This document shows, piece after piece, positions 1 through 8,756 of a stretch of 64,000 nucleotides of DNA. Position 1 is the stretch's first letter. Each line of letters begins with the position of its first letter. The notes beneath the pieces were generated by a model. The model worked only from the letters and a program-made list of their open reading frames with translations, had not been told where the DNA came from and searched no databases. Source of the DNA: Pseudomonadota bacterium (GTDB lineage Bacteria; Pseudomonadota; Gammaproteobacteria; Xanthomonadales; Xanthomonadaceae); the NCBI GenBank assembly GCA_018241125.1, contig JAFEEL010000044.1:62001-126000 (forward strand), written 5' to 3'. The position numbers and the translations under genes are program-made.

Positions 1-497
1 TGCTGCGCGATGCCAAGGCGGCGATCGCCAAAATCGCGCCCGAGGTGGTGCTCGACCACGAGCAAAGCCGCACGCTGAACGACTTGCGCGAGCGCTCGTT
101 CAAGTCCAATCGCGCCATGACCGGCGTGCTGGTGGGCGTGATCGTCGCATTGCTGGGCGTGACCGCATTGGGAATCGTGGGTCTGGCCAGCTTCTGGGTG
201 GCGCAACGGCGCCGGCAGATCGGCATCCGTCGCGCGCTGGGCGCCACGCGCAACGACATCCTGCGCTACTTCCAGGTCGAGAACTTCCTGATCGTCACTT
301 TCGGCGTCGTGCTCGGGCTCGGGCTTGCGATCGGGATCAACCTTGCGCTGATGAAATGGTTCGAGGTCGCGCGCATGCCGCTGTGGTACCTGCCGGTCGG
401 CGCGATCGCATTGTGGGTGCTCGGGCAGCTGGCGGTGCTGGCGCCGGCGCTGCGCGCCGCCGACGTGCCGCCGGTGGTGGCGACAAGAAGCGTGTGA
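1..497 (+). CDS. ABC transporter permease, MacB/FtsX type (C-terminal part)
   Basis: The gene enters from the left edge, reading in the frame that begins at base 3, so only about 164 C-terminal residues are visible. They show the end of a periplasmic segment, then three hydrophobic helices. Between the first two is a basic cytoplasmic stretch with RRRQIGIRRALGA, the usual signature of FtsX/MacB-like permeases. Such proteins couple an ATPase to mechanical work or export of peptides and macrolides in the inner membrane. The response regulator and kinase downstream may control this transporter, but two toxin-antitoxin genes lie between, so the link is only positional. The substrate cannot be told. 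Confidence 0.85.
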   Translation, partial: LRDAKAAIAKIAPEVVLDHEQSRTLNDLRERSFKSNRAMTGVLVGVIVALLGVTALGIVGLASFWVAQRRRQIGIRRALGATRNDILRYFQVENFLIVTFGVVLGLGLAIGINLALMKWFEVARMPLWYLPVGAIALWVLGQLAVLAPALRAADVPPVVATRSV

Positions 498-498
498 T

Positions 499-515
499 TT
501 GGCCAACATGGCCAA
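499..515. promoter_or_regulatory. Inverted repeat upstream of the Phd/PIN pair, candidate operator
   Basis: TTGGCC-AACAT-GGCCAA is a perfect 6-bp inverted repeat with a 5-nt spacer, 43 bp before the antitoxin start. Phd-family antitoxins autoregulate through short palindromes near their promoter, so this is a plausible operator. It is followed by TATGCT/TAGCCT, which could be a -10 box. Function is inferred from position only. Confidence 0.4.
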
Positions 516-557
516 GTATGCTAGCCTTATCGGATCGTTGGTCAGTCGCAGCATGCC

Positions 558-821
558 ATGCGTGTAAATATCCTCGAAGCGAAAAACAATTTGTCGCGAC
601 TCATCAAGTCAGCCCAGGCGGGAGAAGACGTGGTGATTGCCAATCGCGGCGAGCCGGTGGTGCGGCTGGTGCCGGTGGCGGTGGACAAACGCAAACGAGG
701 CAAGGGTAATGGACGCGCCATTCTCGAGTGGCTCAAGGCGCACCCGCTCCCCGACTACGCACGGCGCAGCGAGAAGGAAATCGAGGCCGACATCCAGGAA
801 GCCAGAAATTCATGGGATTGA
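558..821 (+). CDS. Type II antitoxin, Phd/YefM family
   Basis: 87 residues. The N-terminal half (MRVNILEAKNNLSRLI, then AGEDVVIANRGEPVVRLVP) is the standard Phd/YefM fold that binds DNA and dimerises. The C-terminal part (KAHPLPDYARRSEKEIEADI) is charged and would be the flexible segment that wraps the toxin. The stop overlaps the start of the PIN-domain gene by 10 bp, the usual translational coupling of toxin-antitoxin pairs. The palindrome at 499-515 may be its operator. Family assignment is secure; the specific partner is inferred from adjacency. Confidence 0.88.
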   Translation: MRVNILEAKNNLSRLIKSAQAGEDVVIANRGEPVVRLVPVAVDKRKRGKGNGRAILEWLKAHPLPDYARRSEKEIEADIQEARNSWD

Positions 822-1207
822 TCTATCTGGATGCATGTCTGGTCATCTATCTCGCGGAACGCCATGTCCGCTGGGGCAAGTTGGTCGCTGATGCGATGGA
901 CGAATTCCCGGATGTCGATTTCGTCATCTCACCACTGGTAAAACTGGAGTGTCTCGTCGTGCCGATCCGGCGCGCAGATCTGGTGGTGCAACGTGCCTTT
1001 GCCGATGTGTTCGAACCCTTCGGAACATTGGCAATGCCAGAGTCGGTGTATTTGCAAGCCGCGCAGTTGCGCGCGCGTTTCGGCTTGAAGACGCCGGACG
1101 CCTTGCATCTGGCCTGCGCTCAGCATCATCGCTGCCAAGCGTTGTGGACGAACGACAATCGTCTGGCGCAAGCCTCGCACGGCTTGGCACGCAAAATACT
1201 GAAATGA
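812..1207 (+). CDS. Type II toxin, PIN-domain ribonuclease (VapC-like)
   Basis: 131 residues. I chose the ATG at 812 because it places the conserved IYLD at the extreme N-terminus and overlaps the antitoxin stop by 10 bp; the open frame extends further upstream without need. The acidic PIN quartet is visible: D7 (YLDAC), E46 (KLECLV), D97 (KTPDALHLA) and D115 (WTNDNRL). PIN toxins are Mg2+-dependent endoribonucleases that cut tRNA or rRNA. The catalytic residues look intact, so the enzyme is probably active when free of its antitoxin. Confidence 0.9.
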   Translation: MGLIYLDACLVIYLAERHVRWGKLVADAMDEFPDVDFVISPLVKLECLVVPIRRADLVVQRAFADVFEPFGTLAMPESVYLQAAQLRARFGLKTPDALHLACAQHHRCQALWTNDNRLAQASHGLARKILK

Positions 1208-1262
1208 ATCTTGCAACCGTTTGCCATCGCGCCGCAGCCAACGCGGCAGGTGCCGAGGAACC

Positions 1263-2603
1263 ATGCGTACCGTCCTGATCATCGACGACAACCCGGCGAT
1301 CGGGCAGGCGCTGTCGCTGCTGCTGTCATTGCACGATATCCGCCCGTTGATTGCGCTGTCGCCGGATGACGGTTTGGCCACGCTCGCGCGCGAGTCGGTG
1401 GACGTGGTCGTCGCCGACATGAATTTCAGCGCCGATACCACCTCGGGCGAGGAGGGTGTCGCGTTGTTCCGTGCCATCCGTGCCCGGCACCCCGATCTGC
1501 CGGTGATCTTGCTCACCGCGTGGACGCATCTGGAAGCGGCCGTCGGTCTGGTCAAGGCTGGCGCGGCCGACTATCTGGGCAAGCCGTGGGACGATGCCAA
1601 GCTGCTGGCGACGATCGAGAACTTGCTGGAACTGTCCGAAACCGCACGCGCCGTGGAAGCCACGCGGGTATCGCGCCGCCGCCGCCGGCGGGTGCTGGAA
1701 GACCAATACGATTTGTGCGGCACCGTGTTTGCATCCGATGAAATCCTGAGCGTGCTGGAGCTGGCTTGCCGCGTGGCGCGTGCCGACGTGCCGGTGTTGA
1801 TCACCGGTCCGAACGGCGTCGGCAAGGATCGTATCGCGCAGGTGGTGCACGCCAACTCCGCGGTGCGCGCCAAACCGCTGCTCACCGTGAACTGCGGTGC
1901 CCTGCCCGGTGAGCTGATCGAAGCCGAATTGTTCGGCGCCGAGGCCGGCGCGTTCACCGGTGCGCTGCGTGCCCGCGAAGGCCGTTTCGAAGCAGCCGAT
2001 GGCGGCAGCTTGTTCCTCGACGAGATCGGCAACCTGCCGCTGGCAGGGCAGATGAAGCTGCTGCGCGTGCTGGAAACCGGGCAGTTCGAGCGGCTGGGTT
2101 CGACGCGCACGCGCCGGGTGAAGGTTCGCCTGATCAGCGCCACCAACGCCGACCTGGCGGCCGGGATCCGCGCCGGCACGTTCCGCGAAGATCTCTACTA
2201 TCGCCTCAACACCATCCAGATCGCGATCCCGCCGCTGGCCGATCGCAGCGACGACATCCTGCCCTTGGCCGAGCATTTCCTCGGCGCCGCCGCGACGCTG
2301 ACCGATATGGCCCGCGACGCGCTGCTGGGCTATCCGTGGCCGGGCAACGTGCGCGAGTTGAAGAACTGCATCGAGCGCGCGAAGCTGCTGCGCGGCGATG
2401 GCGCGATCGACGTCGAGCACCTCGGCTTGCCGGCACATGCCGCCGGCACGCCGCGCAACCTCGACGACCCGCCGCGGGAGGTGGTGGAAGCTGCGCTGAA
2501 AAAGCACGGCGGCGTGATCAGCCGCGCCGCGCGATCCATCGGATTGTCGCGGCAGGCGTTGTATCGGCGCATGCAGCGATTTGGAATTCCTGCGGATATG
2601 TGA
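1263..2603 (+). CDS. Sigma-54-dependent response regulator, NtrC family
   Basis: 446 residues from the ATG at 1263; the frame is open upstream but this start puts the receiver domain at residue 1. Receiver domain, residues 1-120: D8-D9, phosphoacceptor D52, T85 and K107. AAA+ domain, about 150-380: Walker A variant GPNGVGKD at 182-189 (the usual form is GESGTGKE), sigma-54 contact loop GAFTGA intact at 229-234, Walker B LFLDEIG near 250-256. A Fis-type helix-turn-helix fills the last 40 residues. It should activate sigma-54 promoters when phosphorylated by the histidine kinase encoded at 3102-4421. The DUF559 gene separates the two. Confidence 0.93.
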   Translation: MRTVLIIDDNPAIGQALSLLLSLHDIRPLIALSPDDGLATLARESVDVVVADMNFSADTTSGEEGVALFRAIRARHPDLPVILLTAWTHLEAAVGLVKAGAADYLGKPWDDAKLLATIENLLELSETARAVEATRVSRRRRRRVLEDQYDLCGTVFASDEILSVLELACRVARADVPVLITGPNGVGKDRIAQVVHANSAVRAKPLLTVNCGALPGELIEAELFGAEAGAFTGALRAREGRFEAADGGSLFLDEIGNLPLAGQMKLLRVLETGQFERLGSTRTRRVKVRLISATNADLAAGIRAGTFREDLYYRLNTIQIAIPPLADRSDDILPLAEHFLGAAATLTDMARDALLGYPWPGNVRELKNCIERAKLLRGDGAIDVEHLGLPAHAAGTPRNLDDPPREVVEAALKKHGGVISRAARSIGLSRQALYRRMQRFGIPADM

Positions 2604-2608
2604 GTTTT

Positions 2609-2628
2609 CTTCCTCCTTCCGGAGGAAG
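2609..2628. repeat. Inverted repeat left of the DUF559 gene
   Basis: CTTCCTCC and GGAGGAAG form a perfect 8-bp stem around TTCC, directly after the response regulator stop. A G-rich tail (GGGGGATCGAGGGGGATG) follows. There is no T-run, so it is a poor terminator. A similar hairpin lies at the other end of the DUF559 gene. Confidence 0.6.
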
Positions 2629-2691
2629 GGGGATCGAGGGGGATGTGCTTTCCTGTGCAGGGCCCGTGCGGTAACGCACAAGGAATTGAGC

Positions 2692-3096
2692 ATGGCGGAT
2701 TTGGCTACGTTGAAGCGGCGCGCCTGCGAATTGCGCAATTCGCAAACTGCCGCTGAGCGCAGACTATGGGCACGCTTGCGCTTGCGTCAGGTTTGCGGCG
2801 TGCGTTTTCTACGCCAATACGTCGTCGGTAATTTTATTTTGGACTTCTACGCCCCCGCGATCCGGCTTGCCATCGAATTGGATGGCGGACAGCACTACGA
2901 TCCTGATGTGCAGCGCTACGATGCCAGCCGCACCCACTGGCTTGTCACGCAAGGGATCAGCGTGCTGCGGTATACCCATGTCGACGTGGCGCGAATGCTC
3001 GATGATGTGATGAATGAGATTGAATTGGCAGTGTCGCGGCAACGAGCCCATCCCCCCGATGCGTTGCATCGACCCCCTTCGTTCCAAAGGGGGTGA
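2692..3096 (+). CDS. DUF559 (Vsr-like endonuclease fold) protein
   Basis: 134 residues from the ATG at 2692, preceded by AAGGAATTGAGC. The sequence shows the DUF559 pattern: AERRLWARLRLRQ, then VRFLRQYVVGNFILDFYAP, LAIELDGGQHYD and GISVLRYTH. This fold resembles the very short patch repair endonuclease, with D and E residues in FILDFY and AIELDG as likely metal ligands. The role of these stand-alone genes is unknown. It interrupts a response regulator-kinase gene pair and is bracketed by G/C-rich hairpins at 2609-2628 and 3073-3093, which suggests insertion as a small mobile cassette. The second hairpin overlaps its own 3' end. Confidence 0.85.
   Translation: MADLATLKRRACELRNSQTAAERRLWARLRLRQVCGVRFLRQYVVGNFILDFYAPAIRLAIELDGGQHYDPDVQRYDASRTHWLVTQGISVLRYTHVDVARMLDDVMNEIELAVSRQRAHPPDALHRPPSFQRG
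3073..3093. repeat. Hairpin overlapping the DUF559 gene 3' end
   Basis: CCCCCTT and AAGGGGG pair around CGTTCCA; just upstream GATGC-GTT-GCATC is a second small stem. The hairpin contributes the last codons of the DUF559 gene. The right copy resembles an inverted version of the G-rich tail left of the gene. Confidence 0.55.
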
Positions 3097-3101
3097 CCGG
3101 C

Positions 3102-4421
3102 ATGCGCGCGTTCACGCTCGAAGGCAAGCTCGCCGCGCTGCTGCTGACAACCGCGGTGCTGGCGGCGACGCTGGCTGGGTGGATCGGTGCGCGCTGGGGC
3201 GACGGGATGCTCGCGACCGTGCTGGCGCTGGCACTGCTGGTGCTGCCGCTGCTGGGGTTGGCGCGCGTCGCTATTGCCCCCGTCCGGCGCCTGCTGCGGG
3301 CACTGGCGGGCAGCGTGGCCAGTTACCGCGACGGCGATTTCAGCCTGTCGTTGGTGTCGCACCGGCGCGATGAAATCGGTGCCTTGGTCGACGCGCACAA
3401 CGCGCTCGGGCAAGCCTTGCGCAGCCAGCGGCAAAATCTCGTGCAACGCGAACTGCTGCTCGACACGGTGATGCAGCACACGCCGACCGCGCTGGTGTTG
3501 ACCGACCCGCATCAGCGCGTGGTGTATGCCAACCTTTCCGCACGGCGCTTGCTCAACGACGGCAAGAGCCCGCTCGGCCTGGACTTCGCGCAAATGCTCA
3601 GCGGCTGTCCGCCGGAACTGCGCGCCGCGCTGGGCGATGGCAACGACAGCTTGATCGGCCTGTCCCTGGATGGCGAGGACGAGGCATTCCACGTGTCCAG
3701 TCGCGATTTCCGCCTGCAGGGACGTGCGCACCGGCTGCATCTGGTGCAACGCATGACCCGTGAGCTGTCGCGACAAGAGGTGGCGGCGTGGAAGCGCGTG
3801 ATTCGCGTGCTCAGCCACGAGTTGAACAATTCACTGGCGCCGATTTCCTCGCTCGCCCATTCGGGCGCAGAGCTGGCGCGCCGCGGCGACGCGCAGCGGC
3901 TGCCGGACGTGTTGGAGAGCATCGGCGAGCGCGCCCGCCACCTGCACGGATTCATCGACGGCTACGCGGCCTTTGCACGCCTGCCGGCACCGCGCTGTGG
4001 GCCGGTGGATTGGGCGGCGTTCGTCGATGGCTTGCGTCAGCACGTCGCGTTTTCCGACGAAGGCGACTTGCCCGCGGAGCCGGGCTGGTTCGACGTGGCG
4101 CAGGTCGAGCAAGCCGTCCTCAACTTGCTCAAGAACGCACACGAGAGCGGCAGCCCGTTGGCGCACATCGGCTTGCGGGTGAGCGCCGGTGCCCAGCAAC
4201 GCATCGAAGTGCTCGATCGCGGGCCGGGCATGAGCGCCAGCGTGCTGGCGCAGGCGCTGCTGCCGTTCTACTCGACCAAGCGCGCCGGTACCGGGTTGGG
4301 GCTGGCGCTGGCGCGGGAAATCGCCGAGGGCCACGGTGGACGCATCGGGTTGGCCAACCGCGACGGCGGCGGTTTGCGCGTCGCCCTGACCCTGCCCAAT
4401 CGCCGCGGGCAACCGGTGTGA
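3102..4421 (+). CDS. Sensor histidine kinase with HAMP and PAS regions
   Basis: 439 residues from the ATG at 3102 (a GTG at 3093 is also possible). Two hydrophobic segments (about 10-28 and 36-55) leave almost no periplasmic loop. A HAMP-like linker follows, then a PAS-like region (about 118-205). The dimerisation helix carries the phosphoacceptor H239 in VLSHELNNSLAPISSL. The ATPase domain shows the N box (LLKNAHES), G1 (DRGPGM), F box (FYSTK) and G2 (GTGLGLAL). The missing sensor loop suggests it senses a membrane or cytoplasmic cue. The likely partner is the NtrC-type regulator at 1263-2603. Confidence 0.92.
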   Translation: MRAFTLEGKLAALLLTTAVLAATLAGWIGARWGDGMLATVLALALLVLPLLGLARVAIAPVRRLLRALAGSVASYRDGDFSLSLVSHRRDEIGALVDAHNALGQALRSQRQNLVQRELLLDTVMQHTPTALVLTDPHQRVVYANLSARRLLNDGKSPLGLDFAQMLSGCPPELRAALGDGNDSLIGLSLDGEDEAFHVSSRDFRLQGRAHRLHLVQRMTRELSRQEVAAWKRVIRVLSHELNNSLAPISSLAHSGAELARRGDAQRLPDVLESIGERARHLHGFIDGYAAFARLPAPRCGPVDWAAFVDGLRQHVAFSDEGDLPAEPGWFDVAQVEQAVLNLLKNAHESGSPLAHIGLRVSAGAQQRIEVLDRGPGMSASVLAQALLPFYSTKRAGTGLGLALAREIAEGHGGRIGLANRDGGGLRVALTLPNRRGQPV

Positions 4422-4465
4422 ATGGGCGTTGATGGATGTGGGGCCGGCGGGGCCGTGGTGGCCGC

Positions 4466-5803
4466 TCACTGTGCTCGCGCCAGCATCGCGATGCGCTCGC
4501 GTTCTGCGAGCAGCGCCGTGTACTGCGGGTGCGCCGGCAACATGCAGTCGAGCGCCGCTTGCAACGCCGTGAGCGCAGCCGGCAGGTCGCAGTGGCGCTG
4601 TTCCAGCAAACGCGCGGCGGCGAGCGCGTTGTCGGGAATCGCCGCATCGAACGGATAGCGCGCGGTGAAGTCGCTCAGCAACGTCAGCGCCAGGCTCGGC
4701 TGGCCGAGTGTCTCGGCTGCCTGCGCAAGTTCGGTCGTTCGTTGCGCCGATGACGGACGAAAATCCGGGTCCAGTGCCAGCGCCTCCCGGGCCAATGCGA
4801 TCGCCTCGCGCCCCGAGCCGGCGGCGAGCAGGGCGTCGATGCGCATGCGCGCGTGCGCCAATGCCGCTGCCGTATCGCCGGACAGTTGCAGCAGTTCGCG
4901 GTAGCGTGCGTGCATCTGCGCCGAGGCGTAGGGCTGGGTCGCCAGACACTCACCGAGCAGCGCCGCCGCCGCAGCGTGATCGTGGCGTGCAGCCAAATCC
5001 TCAACGCGTTGCAGCAGCGGCGCGTGGTGATCTTCCGGGCGCAACGCCCGGCGTGGTTGTGGCGTGAACCCGAGCGCATCGGCGCGGGCATGGATGGCCT
5101 GCCCCATCGCGCGAAAATACGCCACCAACGCGTAGCTCCAGACGAACGCGGCGAGCACGTCGCCCAGCACCGCCAGCAGCCCGTTCCCTGCCAGCAGTCC
5201 AGCGATTTGCGTGCGCCCGCCCAAGCCGATCGCCGATGACATGGTCATCAGGTAGGCGCGCGCGCCGGAGAAGATCGAACTGGCATATTGCTCGATCAAG
5301 CCCATGCCCAAGCTGGCGACCACCAGCCATGCATAGACGGCACTCAGCGCGTTGATCACGCGCAGCACGAGGGCCAGGTTCAGGCCGCTGGCCAGTCGCC
5401 GCTCCATCGCGGCGGTCAGCGTCATCGCCGGTTGCAGCACGGCCAGCAGGGTCAGCCCGAGCAGGCGCGGCAGCGGCTCGTACACCGCCACGTGCAGCAG
5501 CCAGGCGGCCAGCGCGAAGGCCAGTTGCAGCCACAGCAAGCGCCAACCGATGCCGTCTTGTTCCGGGGTGAACTCCGGTGCGCCAGCGGTGCCGTTGGCG
5601 CTGTGCTGGAGAACTTCCACCGCGTAGTGATAGGCCGCGGCCCAGATCACCAGCTGTACGATGTAGCCCACCGCCGGCAACATCGTCAACGGCATGCCGA
5701 CGGACAAGGCCGTCAGGGTGCTCAGGCACGCGCGTTGGGACGGGTACCGCGCGATATCCAGCAGCGGGGCAAGGGGGCGGCCGGGCGATCGGTGCGCGGG
5801 CAT
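4466..5803 (-). CDS. Membrane protein with C-terminal TPR-like region
   Basis: 445 residues from the ATG at 5803, preceded by GGAG; in-frame codons further upstream would run into the promoter of the divergent lytic transglycosylase gene. The N-terminal 260 residues hold five or six hydrophobic helices and resemble DUF4013-like integral membrane proteins. The last 180 residues are helical, alanine- and leucine-rich pairs (AAALLGECLATQPYASAQMH, then GREAIALAREALALDPDF), consistent with tetratricopeptide repeats facing the cytoplasm. It ends convergently with the histidine kinase gene, 44 bp away. I do not recognise a specific function. Confidence 0.75.
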   Translation of the reverse strand: MPAHRSPGRPLAPLLDIARYPSQRACLSTLTALSVGMPLTMLPAVGYIVQLVIWAAAYHYAVEVLQHSANGTAGAPEFTPEQDGIGWRLLWLQLAFALAAWLLHVAVYEPLPRLLGLTLLAVLQPAMTLTAAMERRLASGLNLALVLRVINALSAVYAWLVVASLGMGLIEQYASSIFSGARAYLMTMSSAIGLGGRTQIAGLLAGNGLLAVLGDVLAAFVWSYALVAYFRAMGQAIHARADALGFTPQPRRALRPEDHHAPLLQRVEDLAARHDHAAAAALLGECLATQPYASAQMHARYRELLQLSGDTAAALAHARMRIDALLAAGSGREAIALAREALALDPDFRPSSAQRTTELAQAAETLGQPSLALTLLSDFTARYPFDAAIPDNALAAARLLEQRHCDLPAALTALQAALDCMLPAHPQYTALLAERERIAMLARAQ

Positions 5804-5948
5804 GCTCGAAGGCTCCGTCTTGCCGCCCGCGATGGCGCGCCGGAAGATCGATTCTACGCGCATGAACTGGGCTGCGACAGGCGTTTTTCGCCTGCGGCTC
5901 GGGTGATAGTCTGCCGACCGGACCTTGTCGACACCCGGAATATCATTC

Positions 5949-7499
5949 ATGCGTTCGATCGCCTTGTTGCTCTCGTGCTGCGCACTGGCCGCGTGCGCGA
6001 CCACCCAGACCGCGCAGACCACGACCTCCCCGCACAAACCGTCCACGGCGGCGCGCACCGGCATTCCGGCAGTCGATGCGTTGTACGTGCGCCTGGAAAC
6101 CGATACCGCCCGCTACAACGCGGCTCTGGATTCGCTGGCGCGTGGCGATGCCGACGGCAGGGCGCTGGCGGCGGCCAGCGCCGACCTTCTGGACGCCGCC
6201 GACAAATGCCAGAGCACGCCATCGTGCGATACCAGTCGGTTCACCGCCGCCTACGATGCGCTGCTCAAGCGCCAGGCCAGCGACATCGACGGCAGCGCGG
6301 GCTTTGCCGAGGTTGGCGGCAACGGCCAGCCGCTGGGCGCGGACTTGGCGCCGGGCAGCTCGCCGGTCATTGCCAACCTGCCGGCGGCCGAACGCCCAGT
6401 GGCGATGCTCAAGGGCCGCGACCTGCGCGACATCATCACCCTCAACGAGCCGATGAAGGCCGCGCTCACCGAATGGTTGACGCAAAATCGCTCCAACCTG
6501 ATCGATGCGTGGGAAAACTACCAGTACATGCGGCAACTGATGTGGCCCGAGTACCAGCAGGCCGGCCTGCCCGAGGCGCTGCTGTTCGGCATCCTCGCGC
6601 AAGAATCCGGCGGCAAGGTGCACGCGGTGTCGCGCTCGGGCGCGGCCGGTCCGTTGCAGTTCATGCCGGCCACCGGCGCGGCCTACGGACTGGGTTTGAG
6701 CAACGGCTTCGACACCCGTTACGACCCGACTCTGGCCACGCGCGCCAATGTGGCATACCTCAACGCGCGCTTCGCCGAACTGGGCAACAATCTCGAACTG
6801 GCCGTGGCGGCCTACAACGGTGGCGAGGGCCGGGTCGCACGCCTTTACAACAGTACCGGCGGCAAGGGTTTCTGGGATCCGTCCGTTTACAGCCAGTTGC
6901 CACCGGAAACGCGCGATTACGTGCCGCGCGTGCTCGCCGCAGCGTGGTTGTTCCTGAATCCGAAGGAATATGGCTTGCAGTTCCCGCGCATCCATGCCGG
7001 CGAGCCGCAGATGCTCACGCTGGCTCGCGGTACCTCGATCAACGAGTTGACCTTGTGCCTTGGCAACTCGGGAGTGCGCGACGGCTGGTTCCGCGCCTTG
7101 CGCAACCTCAATCCGCGCTACGACCCGCGCGATGCCATCCCCGCCGGTACCGTTCTGCGGGTGCCGCCGTATGTGATGCACCTGTACAAGGACAACTGCA
7201 TCGACAATCCTGCGCGCGCGCAGATGGCCGCCGATCTGGCCGCCGCACGCAAGCCGACACTGGTTGCGAGCGTGGTGGCGCCGGTAACGCGAGCCCCGGT
7301 GTCAGCGGCGGCCGCGACCAGCTCCGATAGCCAGCAATCGACCTACACCTATGTCGCCCGGCACGGCGAGACGCTGGCGGAAATTGCCGAGCGCAAGGAT
7401 TGCGATGCCAGTCAGTTGGCGCGAGCCAACGGCATGCGCGCCAATCACCGTTTGCGCAAGGGCGAAAAGGTGAAGATGGTGGGGTGTTATCAGCGGTGA
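5949..7499 (+). CDS. Membrane-bound lytic murein transglycosylase, MltD-like, with LysM
   Basis: 516 residues. The ATG at 5949 gives a lipoprotein signal peptide with lipobox LAAC and acylated C16. Residues 20-170 are a family-specific, poorly conserved region. The SLT (GH23) domain follows, with catalytic E219 in LAQESGGKVHAVSRSGAAG, then LQFMPATG and AVAAYNGGEGRV. A single LysM domain near 463-508 (YVARHGETLAEIAERKDC) binds glycan strands; a linker rich in A, V and T precedes it. The enzyme cleaves peptidoglycan glycan chains to 1,6-anhydroMurNAc ends from the outer membrane. A GTG at 5925 is a less likely start. Confidence 0.92.
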   Translation: MRSIALLLSCCALAACATTQTAQTTTSPHKPSTAARTGIPAVDALYVRLETDTARYNAALDSLARGDADGRALAAASADLLDAADKCQSTPSCDTSRFTAAYDALLKRQASDIDGSAGFAEVGGNGQPLGADLAPGSSPVIANLPAAERPVAMLKGRDLRDIITLNEPMKAALTEWLTQNRSNLIDAWENYQYMRQLMWPEYQQAGLPEALLFGILAQESGGKVHAVSRSGAAGPLQFMPATGAAYGLGLSNGFDTRYDPTLATRANVAYLNARFAELGNNLELAVAAYNGGEGRVARLYNSTGGKGFWDPSVYSQLPPETRDYVPRVLAAAWLFLNPKEYGLQFPRIHAGEPQMLTLARGTSINELTLCLGNSGVRDGWFRALRNLNPRYDPRDAIPAGTVLRVPPYVMHLYKDNCIDNPARAQMAADLAAARKPTLVASVVAPVTRAPVSAAAATSSDSQQSTYTYVARHGETLAEIAERKDCDASQLARANGMRANHRLRKGEKVKMVGCYQR

Positions 7500-7505
7500 G
7501 GCGGC

Positions 7506-7533
7506 GGGAGCAGGGAGCGGGGAGCAGGGCTCA
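7506..7533. repeat. Short GGGAGCA heptamer array
   Basis: Four consecutive heptamers (GGGAGCA, GGGAGCG, GGGAGCA, GGGCTCA) begin 6 bp after the transglycosylase stop. They belong to the same GGGNNNN heptamer type as the arrays at 10187, 18059 and 22484. Confidence 0.65.
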
Positions 7534-7552
7534 GTGCAGCACCCCCAACGGG

Positions 7553-7636
7553 TGTCATCCCGAACACAGTGAGGGATCCGCTGTTTGCCTTTACAAGCAT
7601 GGCGCAGGCAGATCCTGCGCTGCGCTCGGGATGACC
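7553..7636. repeat. Imperfect inverted repeat, GTCATCCCGA...TCGGGATGAC type
   Basis: The 289-bp gap 7500-7788 holds no gene. Its centre is an 84-bp element with outer arms GTCATCCCGA and TCGGGATGAC and inner GGATC/GATCC segments. Both arms contain related sequence (AACACAGTGAGGGATC and GATCCTGCGCTGCGC). This kind of palindromic unit is a common dispersed repeat in proteobacterial genomes. Its number of copies elsewhere cannot be judged here. Confidence 0.6.
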
Positions 7637-7788
7637 GCATGCGGGAGGCGGTGGGCGGCATGCATGCGAGCGCTTCCCGTGCACACGCTGAATGACGACG
7701 AATTATCGCGCTCGATACGCTTGTTCGTTCGTACGCCTTGCGCGACCATTGCGCTTCATTCGCACGCCACGGCATTCGTCTCACGGTG

Positions 7789-8733
7789 ATGGTTTTTTCG
7801 CAATTTTGCCGCGCCATCGGCGCGGTTGCGCTCGGTATCCTGCTCGTCGTCGGCGTGGCGCATGCGACCCCCGCGCACGTTGCGGCCGCACGCGTGGATC
7901 CGGCCACCAACGCCATCGTCGCCAAGTCGCGGGAGATCCTCGATCAGGCGCTGACCGCGCGCAACCCGGACATCCGCAAGGCGGCAGTGCGCGCGTTGGG
8001 CTTGATCGGCCCGCACGAGCCTTACGAATCGCGGCTGATGGTGATGCTGCGCGATCCGGACGTGCAAGTGCGCGAGGCGGCGATCGCCAGCCTGATCGAT
8101 CTGCGCGACCCTGCGACGCTGCCGGCGTTGCGCCGTGCCTATGACGACCCAGTGCCGGAGGTCAGCTTCGCCGCGGCCAAGGCGTTGCATGCGTTGGGCG
8201 ATGCGAGCGGACGCGATGCGCTGATCGGGGTGTTGCAGGGCGGCGACGATGCCGCCTCCGGTTACGTCAGCCGCAACGCGCGCACGATCGCGCGCTTCTA
8301 CTACACGCCCAAGGCGACCATCCCGTTCCTGGTCGCACGCGCGATCGGCATGGCGCACGTGGCCGGCCTGGGCGCGGGGATCGCGGCGATGGAAGGCATC
8401 CTGTCCGATCAGAACGTGCCCGGTCGCGCCAGCGCCGCACTGTTGCTGGAAGGCGACCGCGATCCGCGCGTGCTGCCGGCGCTCAAGTCCGCGCTGGGCG
8501 ACAAGAACCCGCAGGTGCGCATGGCCGCCGTGCACGCGTTGGCGCTGCGCGACGATCCGGCGCTGGAAGCCGACGTGATCCCGCTGCTGGACGCCAAGAA
8601 AGGCGGCAAGGGCGGCGTGGACGTGCTCGCCGCTGCCGCCTGCCTGCGCATGGAGTTGATCGCGGCGGGGATCAAGCAGCCCGATCCGTTGCCGAACCAA
8701 CGCCAGAAAGCAGGGCGCGAGCGCGTGCGTTGA
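7789..8733 (+). CDS. Secreted HEAT-repeat protein
   Basis: 314 residues from the ATG at 7789. The N-terminus (MVFSQFCRAIGAVALGILLV, then VGVAHA) is a Sec signal peptide, cleaved after AHA. The mature part has repeated helical pairs of about 30 residues (NPDIRKAAVRALGLIG, DPDVQVREAAIASLIDL, DPVPEVSFAAAKALHAL, NPQVRMAAVHALALR), typical of HEAT or PBS-lyase-type repeats that form a protein-binding solenoid. No catalytic residues are seen. It stands alone between a repeat-rich gap and the convergent HicBA pair, so its partner is unknown. Confidence 0.85.
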   Translation: MVFSQFCRAIGAVALGILLVVGVAHATPAHVAAARVDPATNAIVAKSREILDQALTARNPDIRKAAVRALGLIGPHEPYESRLMVMLRDPDVQVREAAIASLIDLRDPATLPALRRAYDDPVPEVSFAAAKALHALGDASGRDALIGVLQGGDDAASGYVSRNARTIARFYYTPKATIPFLVARAIGMAHVAGLGAGIAAMEGILSDQNVPGRASAALLLEGDRDPRVLPALKSALGDKNPQVRMAAVHALALRDDPALEADVIPLLDAKKGGKGGVDVLAAAACLRMELIAAGIKQPDPLPNQRQKAGRERVR

Positions 8734-8756
8734 AGTTTCCGCGGCACCGCGCCGTG

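Noticed and set aside
5288-7330. Long plus-strand open frame over the membrane/TPR gene and the transglycosylase
   Set aside because: High GC creates long shadow frames; its translation is Q/R/H-rich with no family pattern, while the other frames match known proteins.
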